DNA from: Streptomyces sp. NP160
GTDB taxonomy: Bacteria > Actinomycetota > Actinomycetes > Actinomycetales > Quadrisphaeraceae
Direction: 5' to 3'
DNA length: 64,000 nucleotides
NCBI RefSeq assembly: GCF_006335115.1
Contig: NZ_VDMJ01000037.1
Location: forward strand, 1 to 64,000
Shown: positions 1 to 8,082 of the stretch, piece by piece
How the letters are laid out: each line of letters opens with the position of its first letter
How positions within the stretch are numbered: the first letter of the stretch is position 1
Program-made: the position numbers and the translations under genes
The notes under the pieces: generated by a model
The model's database searches: none
Seen by the model: the letters and a program-made list of their open reading frames with translations, nothing else
Told to the model about the DNA's origin: nothing

Positions 1-363
1 ACCACCGAGGGCAGCGTGCAAGGCGTCCAGCGCAGCGACCTGAGCCGGGCCGGGGTCCCCAGCCACCGCAGCCGCGATCGCCGGGCGGATGCGCCGGCGC
101 TCAGCGATCGACCCGGTCAACGGGTCGAGCAGGAGCTGGTGGCTCCACCAGGGGCTGCTGAAGCGCACCAGGTGAGCCTCGTCGCCCTCGACGCCGGGAC
201 CACCGTCGAAGGGGGCGTAGAGCACGTCGTTGAGGTCGCCGTCCCAGAAGTCGTCCCAGAAGACGTCGCCCAGATCGACGACCCCCTCCTCAGTGCGCAT
301 GCGCCCACGAAGGTGGTCGGCGTCATCACCGACCACCCACCGCGGGAGCGCGCTGGAGGTCAT
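1..363 (-). CDS. Hypothetical protein, C-terminus cut by window edge
   Basis: An open frame runs leftward from an ATG at 363 to the first base of the window, giving 121 residues without a stop, so the C-terminus lies outside. The protein is acidic and rich in Trp, Asp and Gly in the first half (motif DVFWDDFWDGDLNDV) and has a helical, Ala-rich end. Third codon positions are nearly all G or C, which supports real coding. I do not recognise the family. The ATG is one choice; the frame stays open further upstream. Confidence 0.5.
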   Translation of the reverse strand, partial: MTSSALPRWVVGDDADHLRGRMRTEEGVVDLGDVFWDDFWDGDLNDVLYAPFDGGPGVEGDEAHLVRFSSPWWSHQLLLDPLTGSIAERRRIRPAIAAAVAGDPGPAQVAALDALHAALGG

Positions 364-752
364 GTCGAAAACGCTAGAGGCCACCACCGACAACCCGGTG
401 AACCTCGTCATCGCAGGTCAGCACCGTGATCGTTGATCGACGGAACGTGACGTCGGTCCCTCGAGAGCCCGCCAGCACCGTGCTGGGCCACGTCGCCGAG
501 CGAGGCGCCGGAAGATTCCTTCGTGCGTGGTGCTGCTGCTCACGGTCCAGCCCCCGCCGCGCGCGAACACCAGCACGCGCGGCCGATCCTGAGACCTGCA
601 GACGCACCGGAGAGGCGGGTGCTGGCCAAGCGCCGGGTACGTCGACGTCGCCGACCGGCGCCAGCGGCGGACCCGGCTCGCGCGCGAAGGCCTTCGTCAG
701 CGGAGGGAGTCCCCGGCGGCAGTCTCGGCGCCTCACCGACCGCCCTGCGACC
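364..752. other. Stretch with no recognisable gene
   Basis: About 390 bases between the partial gene at the left edge and the transporter remnant. Frames open here on both strands but none has a recognisable domain or a consistent codon pattern. It is part of a damaged or poorly sequenced edge that continues to about 1.9 kb. No hairpin, promoter or repeat stood out. Confidence 0.4.
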
Positions 753-1086
753 TCAGCACGTCGTGCGAGCGCGCTGCCCGAAGCTCGCGGGCAGCGCGGC
801 CAGCAGAGAGATGCCGTACAGCACCGCTGCCAGCACCGGCGGCCCACGGTCCACCACTCGGACACCGTCCCCGCCACCAGTCCCACGGGCACCGCGGCGA
901 AGGCGGCTGCCGTCTGCACCGCCGCGTCGAAGCCCGCGGTGCGCTCCGGCTCGACGACCGAGACCACCACCGCCTCGCGGTAGGACTCCAGGACGAACGG
1001 CCCCGCAGCCGCTTCCGCCGCGGCCACGAGGACGACGACGGCGGACGGCGCATCCGGCAGGGCGGCGAAGAGCCTCCAACTGGCGC
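753..1086 (-). pseudogene. Fragment of an MFS-type transporter, frameshifted
   Basis: Reading right to left, one frame encodes a hydrophobic stretch with the pattern of a major facilitator C-terminal half (motifs LPDAPSAVVVLVAAAEAAAG, then VESY/EPERTAGF-like loop, then AFAAVPVGLVAGTVSE). Near 850 the sense passes to another frame that gives one more membrane helix (VLAAVLYGISLLAALPASFG) and stops at 753. At least one frameshift and the lack of the N-terminal half mean no working carrier is made. Family assignment rests on helix pattern only, so another polytopic membrane protein is possible. Confidence 0.45.
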
Positions 1087-1103
1087 AAGCGAACGCCAGC
1101 TCT

Positions 1104-1390
1104 GATGACCGAGGACGTTGCTGACACGGGTGATCTGGTATCGGTGAACGGCGTGCCGCTGCTCGTGGCCGGCTGTCTGGAGTTCCTCGTGGTCGACGGC
1201 CCCGGCACCGCCGCGCTGACCGTCTGGAGTCCCTGCTGCGTCTGGTGGGGCTGCTCCGGCGGCGCACCGCCGACCCCCGGGCCCGCTCGCAGCGGACCGG
1301 TGCGGACAAGGCGGCGCAGGTCCTCGTGGCACCGCCCGGCTCGGGAGTCAGCGGGGGAGCAGGCCCAGCCAGGCGACCGCGAGCCCGGTG
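1104..1390 (+). pseudogene. Possible broken gene fragment of unknown origin
   Basis: From an ATG at 1104 a frame gives a hydrophobic piece (VNGVPLLVAGCLEFLVVDG), then the good codon pattern passes to another frame (LESLLRLVGLLRRRTADPRA) that stops near 1390, overlapping the 3' end of the opposite-strand gene. The base composition is a little less GC-rich than its neighbours. It may be a remnant of a small gene, or chance. No family is recognised. Confidence 0.2.
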
Positions 1391-1817
1391 ACCAGCACGG
1401 CGACCACCCCGAGGACGACACCCAGGGCCAGCCCCAGCAGCAGCGCGCGGGACCGGCGGTCCGGCTGGTCCAGTCGCCGCGAGGCGGTGGGTGCGCCGGC
1501 ACCGGCAGGGCCGGTCGCCGCGGGAGCCGCCGCTCGCGCATCGCGCCGCGCAGGCACGGCGGCCCTCGTCGTCGTCCTCGTCGTCCGCGAGGCCGTCGCG
1601 AGGCGGCCACCTGCTGCGGCTGCCGCCGCCGGGTGGACGGGCGGGCGCTGGACGGGGAGCGGCTCCGTGGCCGGGAGCACCACCTCCAGGGCGCCGGTCT
1701 CCACGAAGGCGACCCGGTAGGCCCTGCCGAGTCGCCGGGCGGCTGGCGCCGGCGCACGGGCGCGTCGTCGTGGGGGCCGTCCGGCGACGGCGGCTCGGCG
1801 GTGACGGGGTGGTGCAC
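1348..1817 (-). pseudogene. Unknown C-terminally anchored protein, frame disturbed
   Basis: The last about 45 residues form a clear single membrane helix after a basic segment (RRLDQPDRRSRALLLGLALG, then a Val/Leu-rich helix ending WLGLLPR). Upstream, codon third positions point to different frames in different parts: one frame from a GTG at 1817 (VHHPVTAEPPSPDG) down to about 1725, another through GRAYRVAFVETGALEVV, and possibly a third around 1500-1600. A soluble, charged N-terminal part tail-anchored in the membrane is the likely original design. The frame switches suggest decay or sequence errors. Confidence 0.4.
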
Positions 1818-1947
1818 TGCGGCAGGACTCCTCGTGGGTCGGGCGTGCCCGGCACCTGCTGGACACCTCGGTGTCACCGCAGATTAGCCGCGCAGGTCCC
1901 GCCAGCGGGGGACGCCGGTGATCTTCGGTCGTCGCGTCGCCGACGAG

Positions 1948-3579
1948 CTACCACGACTCGGTAGCCACCCCGTCGGCGTGGACCACCGCCCCGTCCACCA
2001 CGGTCAGCGACACCCGTGCCTCGCCGCGCACCACGGCCGCGGCCGTGCCGCCCGCGAAGGGGTCTGCGTCCAGCGCCACCACGTCCGCGACGCCACCCAC
2101 CGCCACCACCGACCGGCCGCGGGCGCTCGCCGCGAGCGCCTCGGCGGTGGTGATCGCCTGCTCGGGGTGCCACGGGGGCCGGGGGTGTCCGTCGGCGAGC
2201 GTCCGCGGGTCGGTCCTGTCGACGGCGGCGACCACCGCCAGCCACGGGTCGAGCGCGGCGACGGGCGCGTCCGAGCCCATCGCCAGGCGGGCTCCGGCGT
2301 CGAGCAGCGCGCGCAGCGGGAAGGCGCGCCCGGTGCGGCCGCGCCAGTGGACCTCGGCGACGTCGCGGTCGTCCAGGAGGTGCGCGGGCTGCACGCTGGC
2401 GACGACGCCGAGGGCGGCGAAGCGGGGGACGTCGTCGTCGGCGACCAGCTGGGCGTGCTCGATCCTGCCGCGGACGCCGCCGGCCGGACCGACGGCCTCC
2501 AGGGCGTCGAGCGCTGTGCGGACGGCAGCGTCGCCGATGGCGTGCACCGCCGGCAGGAAGCCCCCTGCACGACCACGGCGCAGTTGCTCGAGCAGCTGCT
2601 CCGGCGGCCACGTCAGCTCGCCGTGGCTGCCCGGCCCGGTGCGCCCGGGGTAGGGCTCCAGGCAGCAGGCGGTGCGCGTGTTGAGGGAGCCGTCGGTGAT
2701 GACCTTCAGCGGGCCGGCCACGACCAGCGGGGAGCTGCCGGACAGGGGCACGGCGCCGAGCACCCCGCTCGCCAGGACGTCCTCGAGGTGCTGCGGGTAG
2801 GTGCCGGCCTCCACCCGCAGCCCCGCCGACGCCGCCCTCCCGGTCCCCTCAGACCCGGCGCGCCGCTGCCACACGGCGACCGTGCCGCCGGCGGTGTCGG
2901 TCATCTCCAGGTCCACCACGCCGACCACCCCTCGGGTGGCCGCCTCCGCGAGCGCCTCCGCGACCGCTGCGTCCAGCTCGGCCTCGCCGACCCTGCCGAG
3001 CGCGCGCTGCACGGCGAAGGCCGCCTCCTCGCGCACGAGGCCCTGCTCGTCGGGCACCACGCCCAGCGGCGCGGCCACCTGCTGCGCCGCTGCGCTCGAC
3101 AGCCACGCGCAGTGCAGGTCACCGGAGACCAGCACCACCGGCCGCTGCGCGTCACCGGCGGAGAGGACCGCCCGGTCCAGCAGCGCCGGGGAGGGGGCGT
3201 CGAGCCAGAGCCCGTCGCGGAAGCCGTACCCGACCAGCGCGCCGGCACCGCTGCCGGTGCCCCGCTCCGAGGCGGCCCGCTGCGCCACCGCCGCGGCGGC
3301 GGCCGCGGCGGTGGTGGCCGTGGAGACGTCCAGCCTGCGGCGCACCTGCGCCCACTGCCCGAGGTGGACGTGCTCGTCCCACAAGCCCGGCAGCAGCCAC
3401 CGCCCGTCCAGGTCGACCACCCGGTCGGGGGTGGCGCCGGGGGTCGTCGTCCCCGTCGGGCTGGTCGAGGCGACCGCACCTCCCGCGAGCAGCACGTCGA
3501 CGAGCCCGCCGTCCCGGCGGCGGGAGGGCCGGGCGGGGTCGGCGAGGCGGCAGCGGCGCAGCAGGAGGGAGGTGCTCAC
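1948..3579 (-). CDS. Amidohydrolase, YtcJ-like (metal-dependent hydrolase)
   Basis: A 543-residue member of the amidohydrolase superfamily, group 3 (YtcJ/imidazolonepropionase-like). Near residue 65 the metal-binding HxH sits in GLWDEHVHLGQWA; further on are HAIGDAAVRTALDALE, RIEHAQL and the late metal ligand Asp in GSDAPVAALDPW, the standard order of ligands in this family. Such enzymes hydrolyse C-N bonds in amides or ring compounds; the substrate cannot be told from sequence. No signal peptide is visible, so it is cytoplasmic. It is divergent from the pirin gene with only about 40 bases between starts, so promoters must be compact or shared. Confidence 0.88.
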   Translation of the reverse strand: MSTSLLLRRCRLADPARPSRRRDGGLVDVLLAGGAVASTSPTGTTTPGATPDRVVDLDGRWLLPGLWDEHVHLGQWAQVRRRLDVSTATTAAAAAAAVAQRAASERGTGSGAGALVGYGFRDGLWLDAPSPALLDRAVLSAGDAQRPVVLVSGDLHCAWLSSAAAQQVAAPLGVVPDEQGLVREEAAFAVQRALGRVGEAELDAAVAEALAEAATRGVVGVVDLEMTDTAGGTVAVWQRRAGSEGTGRAASAGLRVEAGTYPQHLEDVLASGVLGAVPLSGSSPLVVAGPLKVITDGSLNTRTACCLEPYPGRTGPGSHGELTWPPEQLLEQLRRGRAGGFLPAVHAIGDAAVRTALDALEAVGPAGGVRGRIEHAQLVADDDVPRFAALGVVASVQPAHLLDDRDVAEVHWRGRTGRAFPLRALLDAGARLAMGSDAPVAALDPWLAVVAAVDRTDPRTLADGHPRPPWHPEQAITTAEALAASARGRSVVAVGGVADVVALDADPFAGGTAAAVVRGEARVSLTVVDGAVVHADGVATESW

Positions 3580-3620
3580 GCGGGCATCCTCGCCCGGAGC
3601 GGGAGGAGCAGACTCGGGGC

Positions 3621-4568
3621 GTGAGCGAGAGCGCGACGGGTCGGCTGCTGGAGGGCCGCGACGTGCCGCTGGGCGGCGTGCGCGGCATGAGCGTGCAGCG
3701 GTGGCTGCCGCACCGGGAGGTGCCGACCGTCGGGGCGTGGTGCTTCCTGGACCGGATCGGGCCGCAGCGGGTGGACATGCGGGTGCAGCCGCACCCGCAC
3801 ACGGCGCTGCAGACCGTGACGTGGCCGTTGAGCGGCGAGATCCACCACCGGGACTCGGTGGGCAGCGACGTGGTGGTGCGCCCGGGGGAGCTGAACCTCA
3901 TGACCGCCGGGCGCGGGGTCTCCCACAGCGAGTTCTCGCTGGGTGAGCAGCCGCTGCAGCACGCGGTGCAGCTGTGGGTGGTGCTGCCGCGCGAGCAAGA
4001 CGGCTGCGCACCGCGCTTCGAGCAGCAGCGCGAGCTGCCGGTGGTGGAGGTCGGGGGAGCGCGCGGCGGCGTGCGGGCGACGGTGCTGGTGGGGTCCCTC
4101 GGCGGCGAGACGTCGCCGGCGGGCGTGGCCCCGGGGCTGGTGGGCGCTGACGTGGCGCTCGACGACGGCGCGGACGTCGAGGTGCAGGTCGATCCGGCCC
4201 ACGAGCACGCCCTGCTCACCCTCGACCCCGACGGCGGGCTGCCGGCGCTAGGGCACTGGGCCCCCGGCCGGACCAGCCTGCGGCTGCGGCACGCCGACGG
4301 CGCGCGCCAGCTGCTGCTCGGCGGTGTGCCCACCACGGACGACCTGGTGATGTTCTGGAACTTCATCGGCCGCACCCACGAGGACGTCGCCGCCGCCCGC
4401 GCCGACTGGGAGGACCCGGACGCCGCCGCCGAGCGCTTCGGGCGGGTGCCCGGCCACGCCGCCGCCGAGCGGATCCCGGCGCCGCCGCTGCCGCCGGTGC
4501 GCCTGACGCCGCGCCGCCCGCGACCGCGCCGCGTGGTGGAGCCCGGCGAGGCCCCCGCCTTCAGCTGA
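3621..4568 (+). CDS. Pirin family protein
   Basis: A 315-residue bicupin of the pirin family. The N-terminal cupin has the metal-binding pattern in QPHPHTALQTVTW followed by GEIHHRDS, and the family signature MTAGRGVSHSE. Bacterial pirins bind one metal ion; some have quercetin 2,3-dioxygenase activity and others modulate partner proteins, so the role here is open. The GTG start at 3621 follows a GGGAGGAG ribosome site about ten bases upstream. The C-terminal tail is Pro/Arg-rich and probably disordered. The gene ends before a strong inverted repeat shared with the converging YihY gene. Confidence 0.9.
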   Translation: MSESATGRLLEGRDVPLGGVRGMSVQRWLPHREVPTVGAWCFLDRIGPQRVDMRVQPHPHTALQTVTWPLSGEIHHRDSVGSDVVVRPGELNLMTAGRGVSHSEFSLGEQPLQHAVQLWVVLPREQDGCAPRFEQQRELPVVEVGGARGGVRATVLVGSLGGETSPAGVAPGLVGADVALDDGADVEVQVDPAHEHALLTLDPDGGLPALGHWAPGRTSLRLRHADGARQLLLGGVPTTDDLVMFWNFIGRTHEDVAAARADWEDPDAAAERFGRVPGHAAAERIPAPPLPPVRLTPRRPRPRRVVEPGEAPAFS

Positions 4569-4592
4569 CCCCAGCCCCACGCCCTCTCCCGC

Positions 4593-4650
4593 AGCCGAGC
4601 GCCCGGTTGCTGCTCCCGAAGGGGGCGGGACCGCGACCAGGCGCTCGGCT
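4593..4650. terminator. Bidirectional terminator-like stem-loop
   Basis: Arms AGCCGAGCGCCCGGTTGC (4593-4610) and GCGACCAGGCGCTCGGCT (4633-4650) pair at 16 of 18 positions around a 22-base loop. It lies between the converging ends of the pirin and YihY genes. There is no T tract on either strand, as is usual in high-GC actinobacteria, so it is placed by position and stem strength. Confidence 0.6.
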
Positions 4651-4679
4651 GCGGTCCGGGGGAGCGAAAGGCGGGCGCG

Positions 4680-5876
4680 TCAGCGCGGAGCGCCGCTGGG
4701 GGCATGCTCGGCGGTGCGCTCGTCGTCGTCCTCGACGGCGGGGTGGGCGCTGCTGGTGTCCGCGCTCGTGTCCGCGGCGTCCTTGTCGAAGGTGGCCACG
4801 ACCGTCTCGAAGCCCTTGTACGTCTCGCTGCGCGCGTAGCCGGTGTACGCGCGGACGTCCTGCGGGGTGAGGTCGACGTCGTCGGTGAACGGCGTCAGCA
4901 GCGCGCGCGGGTACAGGCGGCGCTGGCGGACCACGTTGATCTCCGCGGCGAGCACCAGCGCCATCGACTGCAGGTACAGCCACGCCAGCAGCCCCAGGAC
5001 GACGCCGAACACGCCGTACACGTCTCCGGCGTGCTGCAGGTAGGCGCCGGCCAGGCGCGCGAAGACCGTCTGCAGCCCCTCCCACAGCGCCGCGGCCACC
5101 AGCGCGCCGATCGCGACGTTGCGCCACCCCAGCCGCACGGCGGTGAGCACCTTGAAGACGACGAGGAAGATGCACGTGTTGATCGCGAAGGGCACGAGCG
5201 TGCCCGCCGCGAGCAGCAGCCCGCCGCCCACCGGCACCGCGTCGGCCAGCCGCGGGAGCACCACGGAGACGGCGGTGGCGACGAGCGCGAGCAGGCCGAG
5301 GGCGAGCATGAGCACGATGCTGCGCAGCCGGGACAGCACCGGGTTGGGCTGCTTGTAGCGCGGCACGGCGTAGATGCGGTTGAGCGCCGCCTGCGTGGCC
5401 TGCATGACGCCCATGCCGCCGTAGAGCGTGCCGAGCGCACCGATGGTGAGCGCGACGCCGCTGCCGCGCAGCCCGGTGATGCTGCCCTGCAGGGCGCTGC
5501 CGAGGACGGGCACGCCGGCGAGGACGTCGATCGTCGTCGTCACCGCCTGGCCCGACAGCTCGGGGTCGGAGCCGGCGAAGGGCTGCAGCACGAAGCCCAG
5601 CACCGACACCAGGAGCAGCAGCAGCGGGAAGACCGAGACGAAGCCGTAGTAGGCCATGAGCGCCGCGAGGTGGGGGCCGCGGTCGTCGGCGAACTTGTAG
5701 ACGACGGCCAGCGGGAAGGAGCTCGCGGGGTGGCGGCGCTGGAACGCGTCGATGCGGTCGGTGAGCTTCGCGCCGCCTGCCACGGGCGTCATCCTGCCCG
5801 AGCCGAGATCGCGCGGCCCCTCGGCGGGCGGCCGGTCGGGCAGGTCTGAAACTTTCGAGAGCGGCCTGTCGTGCAC
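4680..5876 (-). CDS. YihY/BrkB family inner-membrane protein
   Basis: A 398-residue polytopic membrane protein. About six hydrophobic helices are visible, beginning after the family signature DRGPHLAALMAYYGFVSVFP around residue 70, with the conserved GLLAWLYLQSMALVLAAEIN near the end. These proteins were once called ribonuclease BN; that name is obsolete and their transport or barrier role is still unclear. The C-terminal about 60 residues are charged and cytoplasmic. Start at ATG 5876 gives an extended N-terminus; an internal Met at residue 29 is an alternative. The product acts in the cytoplasmic membrane. Confidence 0.88.
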   Translation of the reverse strand: MHDRPLSKVSDLPDRPPAEGPRDLGSGRMTPVAGGAKLTDRIDAFQRRHPASSFPLAVVYKFADDRGPHLAALMAYYGFVSVFPLLLLLVSVLGFVLQPFAGSDPELSGQAVTTTIDVLAGVPVLGSALQGSITGLRGSGVALTIGALGTLYGGMGVMQATQAALNRIYAVPRYKQPNPVLSRLRSIVLMLALGLLALVATAVSVVLPRLADAVPVGGGLLLAAGTLVPFAINTCIFLVVFKVLTAVRLGWRNVAIGALVAAALWEGLQTVFARLAGAYLQHAGDVYGVFGVVLGLLAWLYLQSMALVLAAEINVVRQRRLYPRALLTPFTDDVDLTPQDVRAYTGYARSETYKGFETVVATFDKDAADTSADTSSAHPAVEDDDERTAEHAPSGAPR

Positions 5877-5952
5877 CGGCGTGTCACGATCACATCACGG
5901 TTCCGACCTGGGATGTTTGGGGGTTTCCGTGACTTCCGGGTACTTTCTGTCC

Positions 5953-5975
5953 GCTCCCGGAGTCGCTCCGGGAGC
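5953..5975 (+). other. Perfect 10-bp hairpin in riboswitch leader region
   Basis: GCTCCCGGAG and CTCCGGGAGC form a perfect stem around a three-base loop (TCG). It lies about 30 bases before the c-di-AMP riboswitch and 80 bases from the start of the oppositely oriented YihY gene. It could be a protein-binding site or the first hairpin of the leader RNA. No T tract follows it. Confidence 0.45.
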
Positions 5976-6004
5976 CCTCGTCGCGCACGCCGAGCCCCTG
6001 CCAG

Positions 6005-6160
6005 CGCGTTCGAGGTCCGCAGATCCTTGTGGCAGGGGACGGGGGAACCACTTCCGGGCGCGCTGCTCTTCGGAGCGTCGTCGCGTCCTCGGGGTGAAGC
6101 TCGCCTAGCGAGCCGGGGGACCTCACCTCCCGAACCCGACAGCTCACCTCGCAGGCGTCG
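6005..6160 (+). promoter_or_regulatory. ydaO/yuaA-type c-di-AMP riboswitch
   Basis: The conserved parts of the ydaO motif appear in order: GATCC then GACGGGGGAACCAC (6038-6051), GGGGTGAAGC (6091-6100), and the strongly conserved tail CCGAACCCGACAGCTCACCT (6130-6149) followed by CGCAGGCG. The element binds cyclic di-AMP and, in known cases, turns off downstream wall-hydrolase or osmolyte genes when the nucleotide is high. It lies directly before the NlpC/P60 gene, the classic actinobacterial target. Boundaries are estimated from conserved blocks; the expression platform is probably the short segment just before the ATG at 6178. Confidence 0.9.
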
Positions 6161-6177
6161 GAGAGGCTCACCCCCAC

Positions 6178-6687
6178 ATGTCGATGACCCATGCCCATCG
6201 CGGCCGCCACGTCTCCTGCTCCCGCTGCGCCGGCGGTGCGTCCCGTCCCCGCCGCGCCCTGGCCCGCGCCGTCGCCGGCGTCGCCCTGACCGGCGGCCTC
6301 ATGGCGGCCGCCGCCCTCCCCGCCAACGCGGCGCCGGTGCTGAACAGCGGAGCCGTCCTGGCCACCGCCAGCCAGTACATCGGCACCCCGTACCGCTTCG
6401 GCGGGACCACCCCGTCCGGCTTCGACTGCTCGGGCTACACCCAGCACGTCTTCGCCAAGAACGGCATCTCCATCCCGCGCACCGCGGACGCCCAGATGGA
6501 CGCCAGCACCCGCATCAGCGCCTCCCAGGCGCGTCCGGGCGACCTGGTCTTCTTCGTCCGCGGCGGCCGCGCCTACCACGTGGGCATCTACACCGGCGAC
6601 GGTCGGATGATGGACTCCCCGCGCTCCGGCAAGACCGTCACCGAGCGCTCCATCTGGGGCAGCAACGTGGTGTACGGCCGCTTCTGA
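6178..6687 (+). CDS. Secreted NlpC/P60 peptidoglycan endopeptidase
   Basis: A 169-residue exported wall hydrolase. Residues 1 to about 50 are an Arg-rich signal peptide with a hydrophobic core (AVAGVALTGGLMAAAALP) and a likely cleavage at ANA. The rest is one NlpC/P60 domain: catalytic Cys in GFDCSGYTQHVF, catalytic His in AYHVGIYTGDG, and the third polar position downstream. It cuts peptide stems of peptidoglycan, probably the D-Glu to diamino acid bond. It is short, with no SH3 or coiled-coil targeting region. The upstream c-di-AMP riboswitch indicates control by wall/osmotic signalling. GAGAGG at 6160-6165 may be the ribosome site; a second ATG lies at 6184. Confidence 0.92.
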   Translation: MSMTHAHRGRHVSCSRCAGGASRPRRALARAVAGVALTGGLMAAAALPANAAPVLNSGAVLATASQYIGTPYRFGGTTPSGFDCSGYTQHVFAKNGISIPRTADAQMDASTRISASQARPGDLVFFVRGGRAYHVGIYTGDGRMMDSPRSGKTVTERSIWGSNVVYGRF

Positions 6688-6717
6688 GCGAGCCGCGGCA
6701 GCTGAGCCGCTCCGCAC

Positions 6718-6767
6718 GCACCCCCCTCACCTCCTCGGCGTCACCGTCGAGTGGGCGAGGGGGGTGC
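6718..6767 (+). terminator. Terminator-like stem after the NlpC/P60 gene
   Basis: GCACCCCCCTC (6718-6728) and GAGGGGGGTGC (6757-6767) form a perfect 11-bp stem around a 28-base loop, 30 bases after the NlpC/P60 stop. Because the right arm covers a GTG at 6764, it also argues that the next small gene starts later, at 6779. Confidence 0.6.
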
Positions 6768-6778
6768 ATGCTTGTGGG

Positions 6779-7000
6779 GTGAAGGCGTCGACGTGGGTGC
6801 CCGTGGTGTCCTTCCTGGTGTCCCTGGGCGCCTTCGTGCTCACGCGGATGCTGACCCGCGGCCTGCCGTGGTGGCTGTCCGTGGGACTGGCCGTGGTCGC
6901 GATGCTCCTGGCCGGCCGCCTCGCCGCCGTCGCGGCCGCCGACGTGCTGCTGCGGGTGCGCCGCCGCGCTCAGGCGCGCGGCGCCGTCAACCGGTCGTAG
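6779..7000 (+). CDS. Small two-helix membrane protein, unknown function
   Basis: A 73-residue protein made almost wholly of two hydrophobic helices (about residues 5-23 and 30-52) followed by a basic tail (RVRRRAQARG). No family is recognised. The GTG at 6779 is preferred because an earlier in-frame GTG at 6764 lies inside a terminator stem. The 3' end overlaps the converging nitrilase-like gene by 31 bases. Codon third positions fit coding in this frame across the helices. Confidence 0.6.
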   Translation: MKASTWVPVVSFLVSLGAFVLTRMLTRGLPWWLSVGLAVVAMLLAGRLAAVAAADVLLRVRRRAQARGAVNRS

Positions 7001-7797
7001 AGCTCCGGGCGCCGGTCCAGCCACAGGTCCGAGGACCCGCTGACCAGCTTGTCGCGCGAGGTCTCCGGGTCCACGTCCGCCCAGGCGGCGCTGCGTCCCG
7101 GACCGGCCGCCGCCAGGATCTGCCCCCCGGCCGACACGATGCAGCTGCCCGCCGTCCACCCCGGGCCGCTGCGGTCGGCGCAGACCACGGCCACCCGCTC
7201 CAGCCGCGCGGTGGCCGCCGCCACCAGCTGGCCGTCCGGACCGCCTCCCTCACCGGGCTGCGCCGCCGGCCACGCCACCGGCACCGCCAGCACGTCCGCG
7301 CCGGACAGCGCCGCCGTGCGGGTCCACTCCGGGAAGCGGAGGTCGTAGTTGACCAGCACCCCGATCCGCCCGTGCACCGTCTCCACCACGGGCGGCGCCG
7401 CCGACCCCGCCGCGAACACCAGGCGCTCGCGGTCCCACAGGTGGGCGCACCGGTAGACCGCCCGCAGGCCCGTGGCGTCCACCACGGCCGCGCTGTTGTA
7501 GAGCTGCCCGTCGTCGCCGGCCTCGCAGAACCCCCCGACCACCACCGAGCCCTGGCGCGCGGTGCACGCCGCCGCCCACGCGGCGAAGACGCCGTGCCCG
7601 GGAGCGACCGCCACCGCGCGGGCCTGCTCGGCGTCCTCGAGCACCCCGCCGGTGGTGACCAGCTGGGGGAGGACGACGACGTCGGCCCCCTGCCCCAGAG
7701 CCTCGCGCACGGCGTCTGCGGTGAGCTCCGCGTTGGCCGCGAGGCCGTCGGGGACGGGGGCCAGCTGGCACGCGGCGATCCTCGTCACGCCACCCAT
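6970..7797 (-). CDS. Nitrilase-fold protein lacking the catalytic Glu-Lys-Cys triad
   Basis: A 275-residue carbon-nitrogen hydrolase fold: the start (TRIAACQLAPVPDG), the central GVLVNYDLRFPEWTRTAAL and the end (WADVDPE) align well with the family. Active members use Glu, Lys and Cys. Here the Glu position is Gln 45 (VVLPQLVTTG), the Lys position is Cys 117 (VYRCAHLWDRER), and the Cys before YD is Asn 150 (VLVNYDLRFPE). All three are changed while the scaffold is kept, so hydrolysis is unlikely and a binding or structural role is more plausible. It is predicted cytoplasmic. The ATG at 7797 is used; GTG at 7788 is possible. Confidence 0.85.
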   Translation of the reverse strand: MGGVTRIAACQLAPVPDGLAANAELTADAVREALGQGADVVVLPQLVTTGGVLEDAEQARAVAVAPGHGVFAAWAAACTARQGSVVVGGFCEAGDDGQLYNSAAVVDATGLRAVYRCAHLWDRERLVFAAGSAAPPVVETVHGRIGVLVNYDLRFPEWTRTAALSGADVLAVPVAWPAAQPGEGGGPDGQLVAAATARLERVAVVCADRSGPGWTAGSCIVSAGGQILAAAGPGRSAAWADVDPETSRDKLVSGSSDLWLDRRPELYDRLTAPRA

Positions 7798-7845
7798 CCT
7801 GCCGGGCGAGCGGGCCTGCGTCCCCGTGAGGGCGGGTCCGCGGCC

Positions 7846-8082
7846 TCAGCGCTGGCGGGCGCCGGCGGGGACCTGGGCGGGGGCCTGGCCGGAGAGCGCC
7901 TCAGGGTGCGGCTGGTGCAGCGCCAGGTACCGGGAGGGTCGCTGGGGGCCGCCCGTGGGCGGGCGCAGGTCGGCGACGACCCGCTCCACGCGCCCGCACC
8001 GGGCGCAGCGCATCGCCACCACACCGGCGGGCTCCACGCCCACCAGCTCGAAGCCCCGGCCTCCGCACGTCTCGCACGTCAC
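7846..8082 (-). CDS. Small zinc-ribbon-like protein
   Basis: A 78-residue protein from a GTG at 8082. It has two paired cysteine knuckles, CETCGGRG near the start and CARCGRVE near residue 26, spaced as in a zinc ribbon, then a Pro-rich tail. A structural zinc and a nucleic-acid or protein contact role are likely; nothing more specific can be said. It lies 48 bases upstream of the nitrilase-like gene on the same strand and could be co-transcribed with it. Confidence 0.6.
   Translation of the reverse strand: MTCETCGGRGFELVGVEPAGVVAMRCARCGRVERVVADLRPPTGGPQRPSRYLALHQPHPEALSGQAPAQVPAGARQR

Noticed and set aside
1104-1250. Transposase or integrase remnant on the minus strand (HRYQITRVSNVLGHQSW)
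   Set aside because: The short segment looks integrase-like, but there is no catalytic tyrosine context or inverted ends, and the plus-strand frame is equally good.
5953-5975. Rho-independent terminator
   Set aside because: It lies in the leader of the NlpC/P60 gene, has no T tract, and no gene on that strand ends before it.
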